Shown here one piece after another: positions 35,174 through 47,086 of a stretch of DNA of 64,000 nucleotides (position 1 is its first letter; every line of letters starts with the position of its first letter). This DNA comes from Mariannaea sp. PMI_226 (taxonomy: Eukaryota; Ascomycota; Sordariomycetes; Hypocreales; Nectriaceae), in assembly GCA_024336345.1 (NCBI GenBank), contig JANFOG010000006.1, positions 62,001-126,000 on the forward strand, in the 5' to 3' direction. The position numbers were made by a program, and so were the translations under genes. The notes beneath the pieces were generated by a model. The model was not told the DNA's origin and searched no databases. It worked only from the letters and a program-made list of their open reading frames with translations.

Positions 35174-36649
35174 TTGGCAGTGGCTGAGAGTAGGACGCCA
35201 CAACACGTTTCCGGTGCGGGGGGCGGCGAATTCCTTAGATGGAGATATGAATATCAGATCTGCGAGCGGGATATCCGAAGTAAAGTTGGGGCTTTTTTTT
35301 CTCTCTTCCAGACCTTCGCTTCCCGCTGCTTCCACGGGTTTAGATGTGGTCACCGCGTTTTACACACGCCCCCATTCGTGACAAACGCAGTCCTGTGTAG
35401 ATCCTCTCCCCGCTCCTGTTCAGATCTCTCTCAACACTCTCTCAGCTCTCTCAACATCTCGCCGTATCGGCCAGTTTTTTTTTGCCCCCCTTCCCCTCAT
35501 GTGTCCCCTCCTCGTTCGTCACGTCAAAAGTGCAAAAGAAGCCCACCTGACGGATAACGCCTGCATTAAACTGGACGTTATTTCCTGTCTTGTCAAACTG
35601 AAACCCCTTGCAGTGTATTAGCACGTACAGGTGCATCGCGCATCTCAAGTCACAACACCCCCAACTCAAACGCATGAATGCACTTAGCCCGGCCAAGGAC
35701 GAGACATGACGGGACATGACGAGACACAACTTGACACGACAGCCACGACCTTAGCTGACAAGGGCTCATGCAAAACACCTCCTGCCTAGTCATCTACGTA
35801 TAGGACTCCGTAGTTAGTTCTTGACAACGAATTGCATCTTATCGTCTGGGCGCTGAAATGCGGTTGACATTAAATAAATGCTTCAAGTACATATCTTACA
35901 TTATGTATTCCTGCTCATCTCCTTGTGCTGATGCATTTAAAAAAAAAAAAACACAAATTCTCAATGCGACGCTTAGCATGTGTCAGTTAGAAGGTGAAAG
36001 GAAAACCCAACAACAATCAAAGAATACATTACGAGCTACTTCATTTTTTGAAATATAGAATTTCTTCACTCGCCCTTTCGCCATCATCTGTCGCAGCACT
36101 CAACTCGGCTCAACTTCGCCCAAAGAAACACTTCTTAAATCGTTACTTTTCAGACTCCAAGCATGTGCAGGGCAAAATGTGACGTCAGCTTAGATGAACC
36201 ATTCCATTTCTGGTGCTCACAAGGGCAGTGGAAGAGTGTTTAGTAGACTATTCACCAAAGCATCTGTCCACCCTTCCTAATAACTATATTGATAGTGAGT
36301 GGTAGCGTTCAATATACCACGACCTAGTGCGGCTTCGGCCCTCTTTTGATACGTGATTGGAACCATTGATTTCGAGTATCGTGAGAGTAAGTCATACTGC
36401 ATAGGTAGCACTCCCAAGTCTTTCAAGTCTTCTGGCCCGCTCAGCACACCACTGCTCTGTTTGACTAGCGTGTTTGCCGCGATCGGACGTGATTGGGCAT
36501 CTGGCACGGCTTTGCCGCCACCAAGCTCTCGTCCTGTGTAGAACAGCGCTTAGCACTGCTGTGCCGCCACAGACATGTACATGCTGCCAATAGAGGTGGA
36601 CTATCCTAGCTATTTTTGCTCCAACGCGCATGTTTGGTGAGGCCCAGTT

Positions 36650-36676
36650 CGCTTTCTGCGCTTTCTGCGCTTTCTG
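36650..36676 (+). repeat. 9-bp tandem repeat, three copies
   Basis: CGCTTTCTG repeated three times without mismatch, about 180 bp beyond the 3' end of the orphan membrane gene. Confidence 0.85.
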
Positions 36677-36859
36677 ATCTCCGAACTGCGCTAAGCTCAT
36701 ATATTTATGCGCTGCACGATAGGTCAAGGCTATCCATCAAGCATTCATGTCGCCTGGTTCTGTCCGAAAGCCCGCATCTGATAACTTTAGATTCGACCCA
36801 ATGGCATTCCGTGGGTGGGACACGCTCAAGTATCAAGGCGCTTTCCAGCCCCGTCTCTT

Positions 36860-37903
36860 TCAGTCGCCGCTGATCTTGGCATGTCGGAAGTACTTCATCC
36901 CAACCCAGGCCGTCAACACCCAAACCCAAGCCATGATTCCCGTTAGAATGATCAATACTGGATAGTAGCGAACGACGTGCAGTGTAGGATCGTCCTCAAG
37001 ATCGGGAGGCGCGTACGGGGTTTTCCCTACATCCCACGCCCAGCTCCATATGTCAAAGCAAGAGCCCATGCCAATCACAAAGACAAACCACGTCACGCAA
37101 AGGACTACCCATCCCCACCACTCAGTATCTGAATAGTCCCATTCTGCTTCATGGGCTGGTATTGTACTGGTCGTTGAGAGACCTCCATATGACAATGGTG
37201 ATTTTGCCCGGTGGATCGATCTTCGCCCTTGCACCATGTCCGCACCCAGACTTCCAAAGTATGAGTCCGGCCCAGGGGACATGCCCAAGCCCTGACGCAA
37301 GGAAGCGGGACCTCCAGGAAGCTGGAGCATATCCTCCTCGTCTGTTGATGTGTATGAGCCATTCAAATCATGGACTGGGAGCAACGGCGCGCTGCGTGTG
37401 GCTAGAGTAACCGGCTCGATGGCCCTGCTGAGTTGAGCTTGCGAGTCCATTGAAGGACGTGGCGTTCGTTCCGGGGAGTTGTTGAAGTTGAGCGATTCCA
37501 CAAGCACTGGGCTCCCCATCTGCACTGATGAGGGATCTAACCCAAACGCGGCGACGTGGGAGATGTCAATAGTCAAGGGTTTACTCTCTTTTTTCTCGCG
37601 TTGAGCTCCACGCCCTAGCAGCGCCACCTTCCTAAGGGATCCCTTGCGACGACGTGTCTTCTGCTGTTCGATGATGGCCGTTGAAGCCCGTGCAATCGAT
37701 TTAGATGTGGATGCGGTTGCGGTTGCGGTTGTGGTCGAATTATCTTCGTCGCGGTTCGATCGAGGTTTGGCGCTCTGTGACGTCTTCATAAAAGGAAACC
37801 GGGACAGGAGGTTGGAACCTGAGGTCGTCCTGCGATGGGAGGAAGGGGCCGTTGGTGGTGTGGGAGAGCCCTCCTCTTGGCTTGGGATGCCCTCCATGCT
37901 CAT
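36860..37903 (-). CDS. Orphan two-pass membrane protein, fungal type
   Basis: Intronless, 347 residues, not recognised. Residues 1-255 are hydrophilic, Ser/Thr/Pro-rich and likely disordered, with basic patches (QQKTRRRKGSLRKVA). Two strong hydrophobic segments follow at about 263-290 (WWGWVVLCVTWFVFVIGMG) and 318-345 (VLIILTGIMAWVWVLTAW), joined by a short loop rich in Pro/Asp, and the tail is KYFRHAKISGD. The two-helix hairpin is rich in Trp and looks strongly constrained, unlike the rest, so this is probably a real conserved protein. Topology would put the long N-terminus and short C-terminus on the same side. The start MSMEGIPSQEE is the first ATG of the frame. It is divergent to the ZRG17-like gene, 917 bp away. 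Confidence 0.75.
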   Translation of the reverse strand: MSMEGIPSQEEGSPTPPTAPSSHRRTTSGSNLLSRFPFMKTSQSAKPRSNRDEDNSTTTATATASTSKSIARASTAIIEQQKTRRRKGSLRKVALLGRGAQREKKESKPLTIDISHVAAFGLDPSSVQMGSPVLVESLNFNNSPERTPRPSMDSQAQLSRAIEPVTLATRSAPLLPVHDLNGSYTSTDEEDMLQLPGGPASLRQGLGMSPGPDSYFGSLGADMVQGRRSIHRAKSPLSYGGLSTTSTIPAHEAEWDYSDTEWWGWVVLCVTWFVFVIGMGSCFDIWSWAWDVGKTPYAPPDLEDDPTLHVVRYYPVLIILTGIMAWVWVLTAWVGMKYFRHAKISGD

Positions 37904-38820
37904 GCTCGTTTGGTAGGCCGTAGCGCTCTTGCTCGCGAAGTGCGTCTAGGGAGCAGGGGAGGGTTTTGGGATGACTGCTGTTGCTAGAAGCGCAGCCATG
38001 TACAATCATTCGGAAACTTCGCTTTATGGCAAATGACAGAGTTGCTGGAGCATTGTCTATTAGCTTGTTGGTTAGGCTGTGGACGGCTGCGAATCTCCAG
38101 TCTCGAGAGAAGTTGCGCGGATGCGTGTGATAAATTAATTAGATCCTCGTGATCGGTACATTGGTTTCAAGGCAAACCAGGAATATCCGATTAATCGCAT
38201 AGGGAGGTACGAGTTGCGAAGTTAGGTTAGTTGTTGGGGCGTGTAGATTATTTCAACACAGTCGTTGCGGCCAGCTAACTCTAGAGGTGGAGGGTGGCGT
38301 CCCAAACCTGCCTGCAGCCACGAGCCCAGAATTAGGTTGAGCCACGAATTGGATGGATTGGATGAACTGAACGCACCTACAGTAGGACCACAGCCAATGC
38401 AAGGACCAGCTGGTTAGGTATCTACCCATTCTGCACTCAGTTGTCCACTGTACTTAGGCCCATCCTGTTTTTTTACTGGCTCATACGTCCTGTAGGTACA
38501 GCACAGGAACTTCAAGTCAGCGTGGCTTTATGCGGGAGTGAGGTACTTCGTACTTCGTACTGCATACTGCGACCAGAACCAAGTATCGTGGCGCCTCATT
38601 TTTATTCGGACCTCACTCTTTTTTTTTTTTTTGTATCCCCTCTTCAATAAGCAAGCAAACAATCATCCTCCATCATCCTAGGTGGTGACTACACTGAGCA
38701 TTCGCTTCAGTGCTCAAGCAGATCAATTACACTGAGCTGAACTGATCCACCTTGCCAATCCAGGGATTCCACGGCCCCCTTTTACCCCTTACCTAGGTAC
38801 TAAACCACACTCAGCACTTC
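37904..38820. other. Divergent promoter, orphan membrane gene / ZRG17
   Basis: Shared upstream region with a T-run at about 38620-38632 and a TACCTAGGTAC palindrome near 38791. No gene is seen. Confidence 0.5.
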
Positions 38821-40428
38821 ATGGAGGAGCCAGGCCATGGCCAGATCCCGATCCCGATCTCCACCCCACCAGGCGTCGTTGTCGACGTCTACGACAGCGA
38901 TAGCGACAACGACCGTGGGCACTTTGGAGACTACTATCGCGACGGCCGCCACTCTGCTCCGCCGGAGCCTGAGCTCATCAGCATCGACATCGACGAGCCT
39001 CGTTCGGGGAGCCTCACACCCCGACACGGGCTTTATAGCGATTCAGACACACACGTCCTCCGCAACTCGTCCACCTCCAACCTCCTCTGTCTTCCGGCGT
39101 CTGCGTCTGCGTCTACCACCATGACCGCCAACGAACCCGGCATTGGCGATGCTGCCGCCTCCGTTTCCTCCGATTCTGCCTTTGCAGCGCGAAACCCATT
39201 CAACTTCCAGACCCAGGTCATTTCGACGACGCCTGTCAAGTCGGTTCGTCTCCAATGTTGCAAAATCCTCATCATGCTGTCTGATGAAAGGCTAACCACT
39301 TCTCTTTCTTTTCGTCCAATTATATAGAATATCGGTCAACGTCGAGGCCACAGATACAAACATAGTAGTATCTCCACTCAACATCAAATCTTCCAAGAAC
39401 CGCCTCCGAGGCCACCGCCAGTCCTCCCTGCATCGCTCCCCATTCCAACGTTGGGCGAAGCGTGGAAGAGCATGACCAAGGACCAGCGTGTTCGTCTATA
39501 CTGGAGCCTCTGTCATCTTGCTGTCGCAACATACGTTTTCTTTCGATCAGAGGGTTCTCTAGCCACCACTGCTCTCTCCCACCTTGTCTTCTTTGATGCT
39601 GGGAGTGCTGCCGTATGTGTCCTCGTTGATGTTCTGGGCAACTTCGAAGTCTGGCGTAGAAGTAGCATTCGACATCCGTTTGGGCTTGAGAGAGCGGAAG
39701 TCCTTGCTGGCTTTGCCATGTCGATATTTCTGCTTTTCGGCGGGTTTGATCTCGTCTCTCACACTCTCAAGCACTTCCTCGAGTCTCTTGGCAATCATGA
39801 GGCTCACCATGCCCACTCCCATGCAGGTCCTGATCGCTCACTCGACCTAGTGTCCGCCACTGCCGTTGTCAGCACTGTTATTTCGGCATATGGGCTTCGT
39901 AACCACGCACGTATCGCCAAGCTAATGAAGGTGAACTACCTCGCCTCCCTTCCTAGCATCCTCTCCAATCCCTTCCACTTCCTCACCCTCTTCTTCTCCG
40001 CCCTTATCGGCCTTCTGCCGATGCTTTCCATCTCCTTATACACATGGCTGGACCGTCTCATCTGTGGCATCATTGCTTTTGCCATGTTCAGCCTTGGTAT
40101 GCGCCTTGCCGTGGCCCAAGGCCTCATGCTCCTCATGTCTTATGGTGGTAGCAGTGGTAATGACGGCGTTTCCGCCGTCTTACGAGAAATCGAGACCGAG
40201 CCTAGCATTGTCTCAATTAATGATGCTCAGTTCTGGCAGGTCCATTATGGCCTCTGCATGGCCAATCTCAAGCTTAGCATCGTCAAGGGCTATGACGAAA
40301 TGTCGCTTAGCAAACTTCGTAGCCGTATCTCAACCTTGATACAAAATAGATTAGGTGAAGGTTACGGCCATGGAGGCTACATCCGATGGGAGGTCACATT
40401 GCAGCTGAGTACAGACGGAAGCACATAA
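38821..40428 (+). CDS. ZRG17: Cation diffusion facilitator, Zrg17-like
   Basis: Membrane protein of the CDF zinc transporter family; Zrg17 pairs with a catalytic CDF partner (Msc2 in budding yeast, Cis4 in fission yeast) to bring zinc into the ER or Golgi. Two exons: 38821-39243 and 39328-40428 (507 residues). The hydrophilic N-terminus is acidic and Ser-rich (residues 1-200). The membrane part starts near KDQRVRLYWSLCHLAVATYVFF and has the conserved VLVDVLGNFEVWRRSSIRHPFGLERAEVLAGFAMS region. A short His stretch (NHEAHHAHSHAG) lies in the luminal or cytosolic loop. The usual CDF HxxxD zinc-site pairs are not intact in the stretches seen, as expected for the Zrg17 class. A C-terminal soluble CDF domain (from about 430) is present. 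Confidence 0.86.
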
Positions 40429-40878
40429 TGGGAGAGGCGTACCGGACAAATCAGGACAGAATAGAGTATGCTTGTGTCACGCAACACTACCATATGGAAT
40501 ATAGACTTCACAAATGTTTTGGTTTCTTACAAGCGACCAGTCTGGCATTCCCATTCAGTCATTAAAACGTTTTGAAAATACTTGCTTTGCACAGCAACCC
40601 AATGAGTGAACATATTATGCATCCAAGTAGAATAGGCACTGAGTTGAGGAGGGTATCCTTACAAGCACGAAACACATCTATCGACAATTGACGCACGCAG
40701 CACACAGCTTCTGCTTGCCAAGAACTGAGGTGACTGGGAGATTGTTGAATCCCAAGCGCCCACGAGGAGGAAATTCACCTCTCATGACAAAATCTAATCC
40801 CAAAGAGAAACGACTCCGGTAACTCCCAATGCATCATATCTCGTGGTCACACTCTCACGCCAACTGTTCGTGGAGCTT
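40429..40878. other. Convergent spacer ZRG17 / MGM1
   Basis: 450 bp between stop codons; 3' UTRs, nothing else seen. Confidence 0.5.
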
Positions 40879-43749
40879 TTAGAAAAGACCCCAGCGACCG
40901 CGTTGCTTCCCATTGTCTCTCCTTGAGCCACCTGCGAGCCGATCTCGTTCACGGCCCTCGAGCTGTCGCAAGCTCTCCATCTTCTCGAGCACCAACTGAA
41001 GTAGCTCCTTTCGTCGAATGACTTCGAGGTGGCGACGAATCTTGGGATCTTCCTTGGCGAACTTCTCAATCTGCTCCTCAGACAGATGGCGTCCGAGACG
41101 GAGGTCTAGTTCGCGGGGGAAGTTGTAGTAAAACTCGGAGAGAAGTTCCACATTAAGGAACAGAACAGCCGTTGATGCAAGTTTGGCGGCGGCAGCATCG
41201 AGGAACACCTCTGGGCAGGCATACTTGTTTTTAGGGTCAGCACACTGTTTAGACTTGACTGCGAGGAGTCGCATCTTGATGATATCGGCTCTGTCACGAA
41301 GGAAGACAGCTTCGCGTCCTGAGATAGGAGTTAGTTTTGAATACGAATGATCAATACGCTTCCGAATTGTAATTTACCTTTACCGAGAAGAGCAGCACTG
41401 AAGCCGCCTGCTCCGCTGTGGCCTTCTCCCTCGACGATAATGTCTCCCTTGCGTGCTTTATCCAAAAATGTCATCACCTCCTTCAGCTTCCGTCGACCGC
41501 CAACAGCATTTTCAAGATGCTTAAGTGCGGCTTCACAATCTTGAAGTTCCTTCTTCAGAACGCCGCCAACGTGCTCACGGCCTTGGCTCCATTCCCGGTC
41601 CTCGATATCAATTTCGAATTTGTAAGGCTTGATACAGTTCTCAACTTGGTCACTAGTGCTGTAAAATCGTTCGTTCAAGATCGTGGAGGCGGCTTCCATA
41701 ATAGTTTGGCGAGCAAAAGGATGGGTCGCAAAACTAGAGTTTGTAACCAGGGCATCAATGTGAGCCTGGATGGATGAAGCAACCGCTGTGGTCGCCAAAC
41801 GTCCCACTCCCAACTTCGTCAGCGCAGAGATTGAAGCATCCAGTTGTCGACGCCAGTAGAGAGACTCAGCGTCCGCGTTTGGTAAATCCGAAAGAGGGTC
41901 CAGGTCTGGCTTGGCAACCGATAAATCATCAATGGGCTTATTCCAATATCTGGCTGCCAGCAAGTCGAGAACCTTTTGGTCCAACTCGTTCTTCAGGAGC
42001 TCATGCATTTGAGGTCGGCCAAACTCCTCAGCAAACTGCTTGAAGGAGTGCTTAAAGGCGTCCAAACTTTCTGCGAGATAAGACTCTGCGGAAAGCGGAC
42101 GGTCATTGTACTGCACCTTGAATTCATACGTAGCTTCCTCCAGCTCTTGTCGGATGGCATCGCTCGTACTCTGAAGGCTGGATGACATGGTTTGCTCCAG
42201 CACATGCATAAGCTTCTTGCGGAGCGTCGTCGTACCGACATTCACACCAGCCTCGGGACCGAACTCAAGAGGGTGAGATGAGAAAAAAGCGCTCTCCTGT
42301 TTCTTTATGTCTGCAATCAGGTTGCCGTGTGCCATCTTGAACAAGCCTTGGGTCTGAGGAACTTTGGAGATGACGCCGACATAGCCTAGTCTCAGAGGAT
42401 ACTGCTGGTCATTGAGGATGGCGGCACCTCGCACGGGATCAACCAGGTCCATCTTCGTAACCACACCGATTGTTCGTTCTCCTCTGGGATCAACCCTTCG
42501 TGAGGCACGAAGGGCAGTGGAATTGGCCAGGTCAACATCTGCGGCAGAGATGGCGAGAATGACGTTGGGGGCTTGGATGTATTTGTCGCATAGCTCAGAA
42601 ATCTTCTGCTTCAATTGAAGAGGCTGGTTTGCTCCTGCGACCTGGATGTATCCTGGCAAGTCGATGAGGGACAAATCCGGCACGTTCGGGGAGTAAATGG
42701 TAAGGTGGATTGGGTCATCGGAGACACACTCTGAATCTGGCACAGCCAGATTTAGCTCGGTGAGAGTTCTTTGAATAGATGTGAAGTCGGTAATTCGTCG
42801 CAGGCCCAAGTCAGGAAATTCTCCGTATTCCTCCTTGGAGGATGGTGTATTGACAAGAGTCAACTCGATTGGCCTACGAGTAACCATATTGGATCCCTTG
42901 GGCAGGAACTCATGTCCTACAATGGACTCCAAGACGGAGCTTTTGCCGGAAGACTGAGAACCAATGACAACAATAGAAGGGAGAGTCAATGTGCTGGACT
43001 GTCCAACTCTCTGCAGAATGTTGCGAATTTCGATCATTTTCTTGGTCAAGACCATCATTTGATCATCCTTGGAAATCTCCTCGTTATCTCGCTTGTCCTC
43101 GTTGTCAGACTTGTCGTAGCCGTAAGCCGCAGCTGAAGCACCTGCAAGAGCAGCACCACCAGTTCTACTCTGCTTCGGTTCACCTTCACCACCTGGGCCT
43201 CCGGAGCCGCCTTCGCCATTGGTGAGCCGGAAAGCATTTTGTAACCATTCGGGGACCTCTATCTGTTCCTTGGTATTCTCCCAGCCACGTTTTGTCTGTT
43301 CCACTACATCTTTTGCGCCTCCAAACAGCGTCGAGGCAGTGCTAGAGATTGTGTCTGCGGTCGTAGTAAAGACATTAATGGCGTAGTTTCCGGCCTCTGG
43401 TAGATCAGTTAGCAGAGTATTTAACAGAGGCCCGTGAGCACCTTTACATACGAGCAGCTTGATATTGGATCCAAGCAAATGCACCGATTGCTAGGCCGCC
43501 AAACATGGCAGGAACTCGAATAAATTTGAGCATGAGCTTCGGGAGAAAACGGGCAAACGAGGCATTCCTGGCAATGACGGCATTGTGGAAGGAGTTGCCC
43601 CCGTACCACATACGCTTTCGAGTCGCGCGAATTGAAGCATCGGCCTGGAGAAGTCCGCCTGTAGTCTGACGATGAAGATGCCGAACGTGATTGACAGTTG
43701 TGCGTCGAGAGAGAGGCCGCAGCCCAGCGGCCAAAACTTGTCGGTTCAT
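40879..43749 (-). CDS. MGM1: Mitochondrial dynamin-like GTPase (MGM1/OPA1)
   Basis: Inner-membrane GTPase for mitochondrial fusion and crista shape. Three exons: 43749-43452, 43396-41378, 41318-40879 (918 residues). The N-terminus is a basic presequence (MNRQVLAAGLRPLSRRTT). One transmembrane helix lies at about 78-98 (VPAMFGGLAIGAFAWIQ). A second, Ala/Gly-rich hydrophobic stretch at about 178-192 (AALAGASAAAYGY) matches the place where rhomboid protease makes the short form. The GTPase domain has the P-loop GSQSSGKSS (from Gly245), DLPGY and TKMD. Middle and GED-like regions follow. The last exon begins GREAVFLRDRADI and ends RGRWGLF. It is divergent to SPB1, 640 bp away. Confidence 0.95.
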
Positions 43750-44389
43750 GGCGCAGGAAAGGCGGTCGGGGATTCGATGGATTGGCCAGCAATGCTCAGA
43801 AGATAAGGGCCGTCAAACCTGCCCAGGATATCGTGACAATGGGCTCCTGTGGGTGTAGCATCCAAAGGCGAAAATCAGTGCTCGAAATGGCCTCAGATGA
43901 TGAATTGTGCTGCTCGCATGCACCTAGGATTATCTAAGGTAGATAGGTATTATTTGAATGTTGGGTCCCGCACAACCACGGCAGGTAAATCCCACTGTCA
44001 TGCACTTACCGTTTCCAAACCGATACCAACCTTGCGAGTCTAAGGGCACCTGAGGTAGGTAGGTACCTTGTGGACAGGCACCTAAGGTAGGTACCCACAT
44101 AGTAGACCTAAGTACCTTACCTCCAGCTCCGGCCAGGCAAAAAGAGAGGCATGGTAGTCACACGAGGTACGTACATGCTGTACGGAGAGAGAAACATCCT
44201 ACCTCAGGTAAGCAGACCCATATATTTTCTCCAACTTTTGTTATCTTCACGTGATGTGTCTTATCGCAGTTCCTTGGTCGCAAAATTTCTGGTTTCGCGG
44301 GGACCGATCGAACTTTTGGAGGCCAGTCGGTATACAAATCGTCCCGTCCTTCTTCATTTTTTCCCTGTTGCCGCGTCCACGTCGCAATC
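43750..44389. promoter_or_regulatory. Divergent promoter MGM1 / SPB1 with AGGTACC cluster
   Basis: Between 44050 and 44125 the words AGGTAGGTAGGTACC, CACCTAAGGTAGGTACCC and TAAGTACCTTACCTCC occur close together. An AAAATTT (RRPE-like core) lies at 44281-44287 before SPB1, a motif linked to ribosome-biogenesis genes in fungi. No gene is seen. Confidence 0.45.
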
Positions 44390-44576
44390 ATGGCGATCCA
44401 GAAGAAGCATGGCAAGGGTCGTTTAGATAAGTGGTACAAACTCGCCAAAGAAAAAGGTTATCGTGCTCGAGCCGCTTTCAAGTTGGTCCAATTGAACAAG
44501 AAATATGGCTTCTTGGAAAAGAGCAAGGTCCTTTTGGATCTTTGCGCTGCACCTGGTGTAAGAATCATGAACTACT

Positions 44577-44607
<31 letters not shown>

Positions 44608-47030
44608 GGGAATTATCGAGCTAACCCTTCTCCGTAGTCATGGTGTCAGGTTGCTGCCGAAGTCATGCCCGTGAACAGTCTCATCATCGGTGTTGATTTG
44701 GCCCCCATCAAACCCATTCCTCGAGTCATTACCTTCCAGAGCGATATTACCACCGAGAAGTGCCGTGCCACTATTCGACAACATCTTAAAACTTGGAAGG
44801 CCGATACGGTTCTGCACGATGGTGCTCCAAACGTCGGTACTGCCTGGGCTCAGGATTCATTTAACCAAGCCGAACTTGCGCTGCAGTCCATGAAGCTCGC
44901 AACTGAGTTTCTCGTCGAGGGTGGAACATTTGTCACCAAAGTTTTCAGATCCAAAGACTACAACCCCCTTCTGTGGGTTTTGAACCAGTTGTTCACTAAA
45001 GTCGAAGCAACCAAGCCTCCCTCGTCAAGAAATGTATCTGCCGAGATCTTCGTGGTCTGTAGAGGTTACAAGGCCCCTAAGAAGATTGATCCTCGATTCC
45101 TTGACCCTCGAGCCGTCTTTGCTGAACTGGCTGGCGCCACCCCAAACAATGAGGCCAAAGTCTACAATCCGGAAGTCAAGAAACGAAAGCGAGAGGGTTA
45201 CGAGGAGGGAGATTACACTCAGTTTAAGGAAATGCCAGCCAGCGAATTCATTCAGACCACAGATCCTATTGCCGTTCTAGGTAGCTACAACAAGCTCACC
45301 TTTGATCAGCCTCCAAATGGTGATGTGGCACTGGCGGCTCTTGACAAACTCCCCGAGACTACCAAAGAGATTCGAGACTGCTGTAATGATCTGCGGGTTC
45401 TTGGTCGAAAAGATTTCAAACTTCTTCTCAAATGGCGATTGAGAGTGCGCGAGATTTTTGGCTTTGCAACAAAGGCTACTGAAGTTGCGGAAGAACCCGA
45501 GGAGGTGGCCGAAGTGGAATCAATGGATGAAGAGCTCAAGATCCAAGAGGATCTTCAAACCATGAAGGATAAGGAGAACGCTAAGAAGAAGAGAGAACGA
45601 CGAAAAGAAAATGAGCGAAAGCAGAAGGAAATCGTACGAATGCAACTGAACATGACAGCTCCTATGGATATTGGTATGGAAGAGTCTGGCCCAATTGGTG
45701 AGGGAGCCATGTTCTCCCTGAAGAAGGTTGATAAGACCGATGCAATGCGCCGACTCAATAAGGGTAGAATGGCAATCGTCTCACAATCGGCACCGAGAAA
45801 GGACAAGGACAGCGGACTCGGGTCTTCTGGAGAAACAGATGAGGAGAGTGATGAAGAGGAGGATCGTCTTGAGCGTGAACTGGACAATTTATATGATTCG
45901 TATAAGGAGCGCAAGGCCGAGACCGATGCCAAGTACCGAGCGAAGAAGGCGCGCAAGGAACATGGCGATGACGAGTGGGAAGGAGTCTCGGCAGATGAGG
46001 CTGCCCAGGACGATGACTCGTCTGACCTCGATGAAGAGGATGGCTCATCTGATGATGAAGACGATGAGACTTCGAAGAAGGGTTTGATCACCGACCTTGA
46101 TTCGTCTCAAGGGGCCAATGGATTATCCAAGAGGGCAACGACTTTCTTCAACCAGGACATCTTCCAAGGCATCACTGGGATCATACCTCAGCCTGAAGAG
46201 TCCGAGGCCGAGGATAGTGCTGATGAAGCCATCAACAAGGCGGCTGATGCTGCTCTCACCCAACGATCGACGCAGCAGAAGATGGAGATTGATTCTAAAA
46301 AGGCGCAGGTTGACTCCGACTCTGAAATGGAGGACGACAACGGTGGATTTGAGGTCGTCAAGCGAGATGATGAGGATGATTGGGATAAGGACAATCGGAG
46401 ACCTGATGGACGACCTGGTATGTTTTCCTGGCTCGCTACTAACATGGATTGGTGCATATACTAATAGTTCTAGACATCGATATCATCACTGCCGAGGCTA
46501 TGACGCTAGCACATCAGCTCGCTACGGGCCAGAAGAGCAGCCATGATGCAATCGACGAGGCGTGGAACAAACACAATTTCCGCGACAGGGACGGTCTTCC
46601 CGATTGGTTCATAGACGATGAGGGCAAGCATGACAAGATGCAGAAGCCTATTACCAAGGCCGCTGCTCAGGCGATCAAGGAGAAGATGCGAGCTCTGAAT
46701 GCCAGACCCATCAAGAAGGTGCGAGAAGCCAAGGCACGCAAGAAGTTCAAGGCTGCGCAGAAGCTTGAGAAGCTCAAGAAGAAGTCTGACTCGCTTGCTG
46801 CCGACGAGGGCATGACTGAGAAGGAGAAGGCGGAAAGTATCCAGAAGTTATTGAGCAAGGCAATGAAGAAGAAGCAGTCGGCGCCAGCGAAGCTAGTTGT
46901 GGCCAAGGGTATCAACCGAGGTATCAAGGGTCGGCCCAAGGGCGTGAAGGGCCGATACAGGATCGTCGACCCCCGAATGAAAAAGGAGCTCCGGGCGCAA
47001 AAGAGGATATCCCAAAAGAAAAAGAGGTGA
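44390..47030 (+). CDS. SPB1: AdoMet-dependent rRNA methyltransferase SPB1
   Basis: Nucleolar 2'-O-methyltransferase of the large-subunit rRNA (Gm2922 in yeast) and 60S assembly factor. Three exons: 44390-44557, 44638-46417, 46474-47030 (834 residues). The FtsJ/RrmJ domain spans about residues 20-205: [19 protein letters not shown], the AdoMet loop [20 protein letters not shown] (built across the first intron), and the K-D-K-E set with [18 protein letters not shown] and [10 protein letters not shown] central domain and a long acidic/basic coiled region follow. The conserved C-terminal Spb1 domain runs from [19 protein letters not shown] to the end, closing with KRISQKKKR. The first intron is interrupted by a CT microsatellite. 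Confidence 0.95.
44577..44603 (+). repeat. (TC)n microsatellite inside SPB1 intron 1
   Basis: 27 nt of uninterrupted TC within an 80-nt intron (44558-44637), upstream of a GCTAAC branch-like site at 44620-44625. Confidence 0.9.
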
Positions 47031-47086
47031 AAGGACTGGGCTTGAGGGTTAGAATCATAGACTTAATTTTTCTTCATTTTTCTGTA

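Larger units (their letters stand above)
32155..36859. other. 4.7 kb gene-poor region upstream of SamB
   Basis: The first kilobase is probably the SamB leader and promoter and is strongly purine-rich on the plus strand (GAGAGGGAGGAGGG near 32670). A T-run lies at 32878-32886, AGGTACC-type words near 33635-33650, a 16-base G-run at 35158-35173, an A-run at 35939-35951, and three copies of CGCTTTCTG at 36650-36676. Frames are up to about 127 codons, without recognisable content. No gene is supported; an unspliced or spliced noncoding transcript cannot be excluded. Confidence 0.5.
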
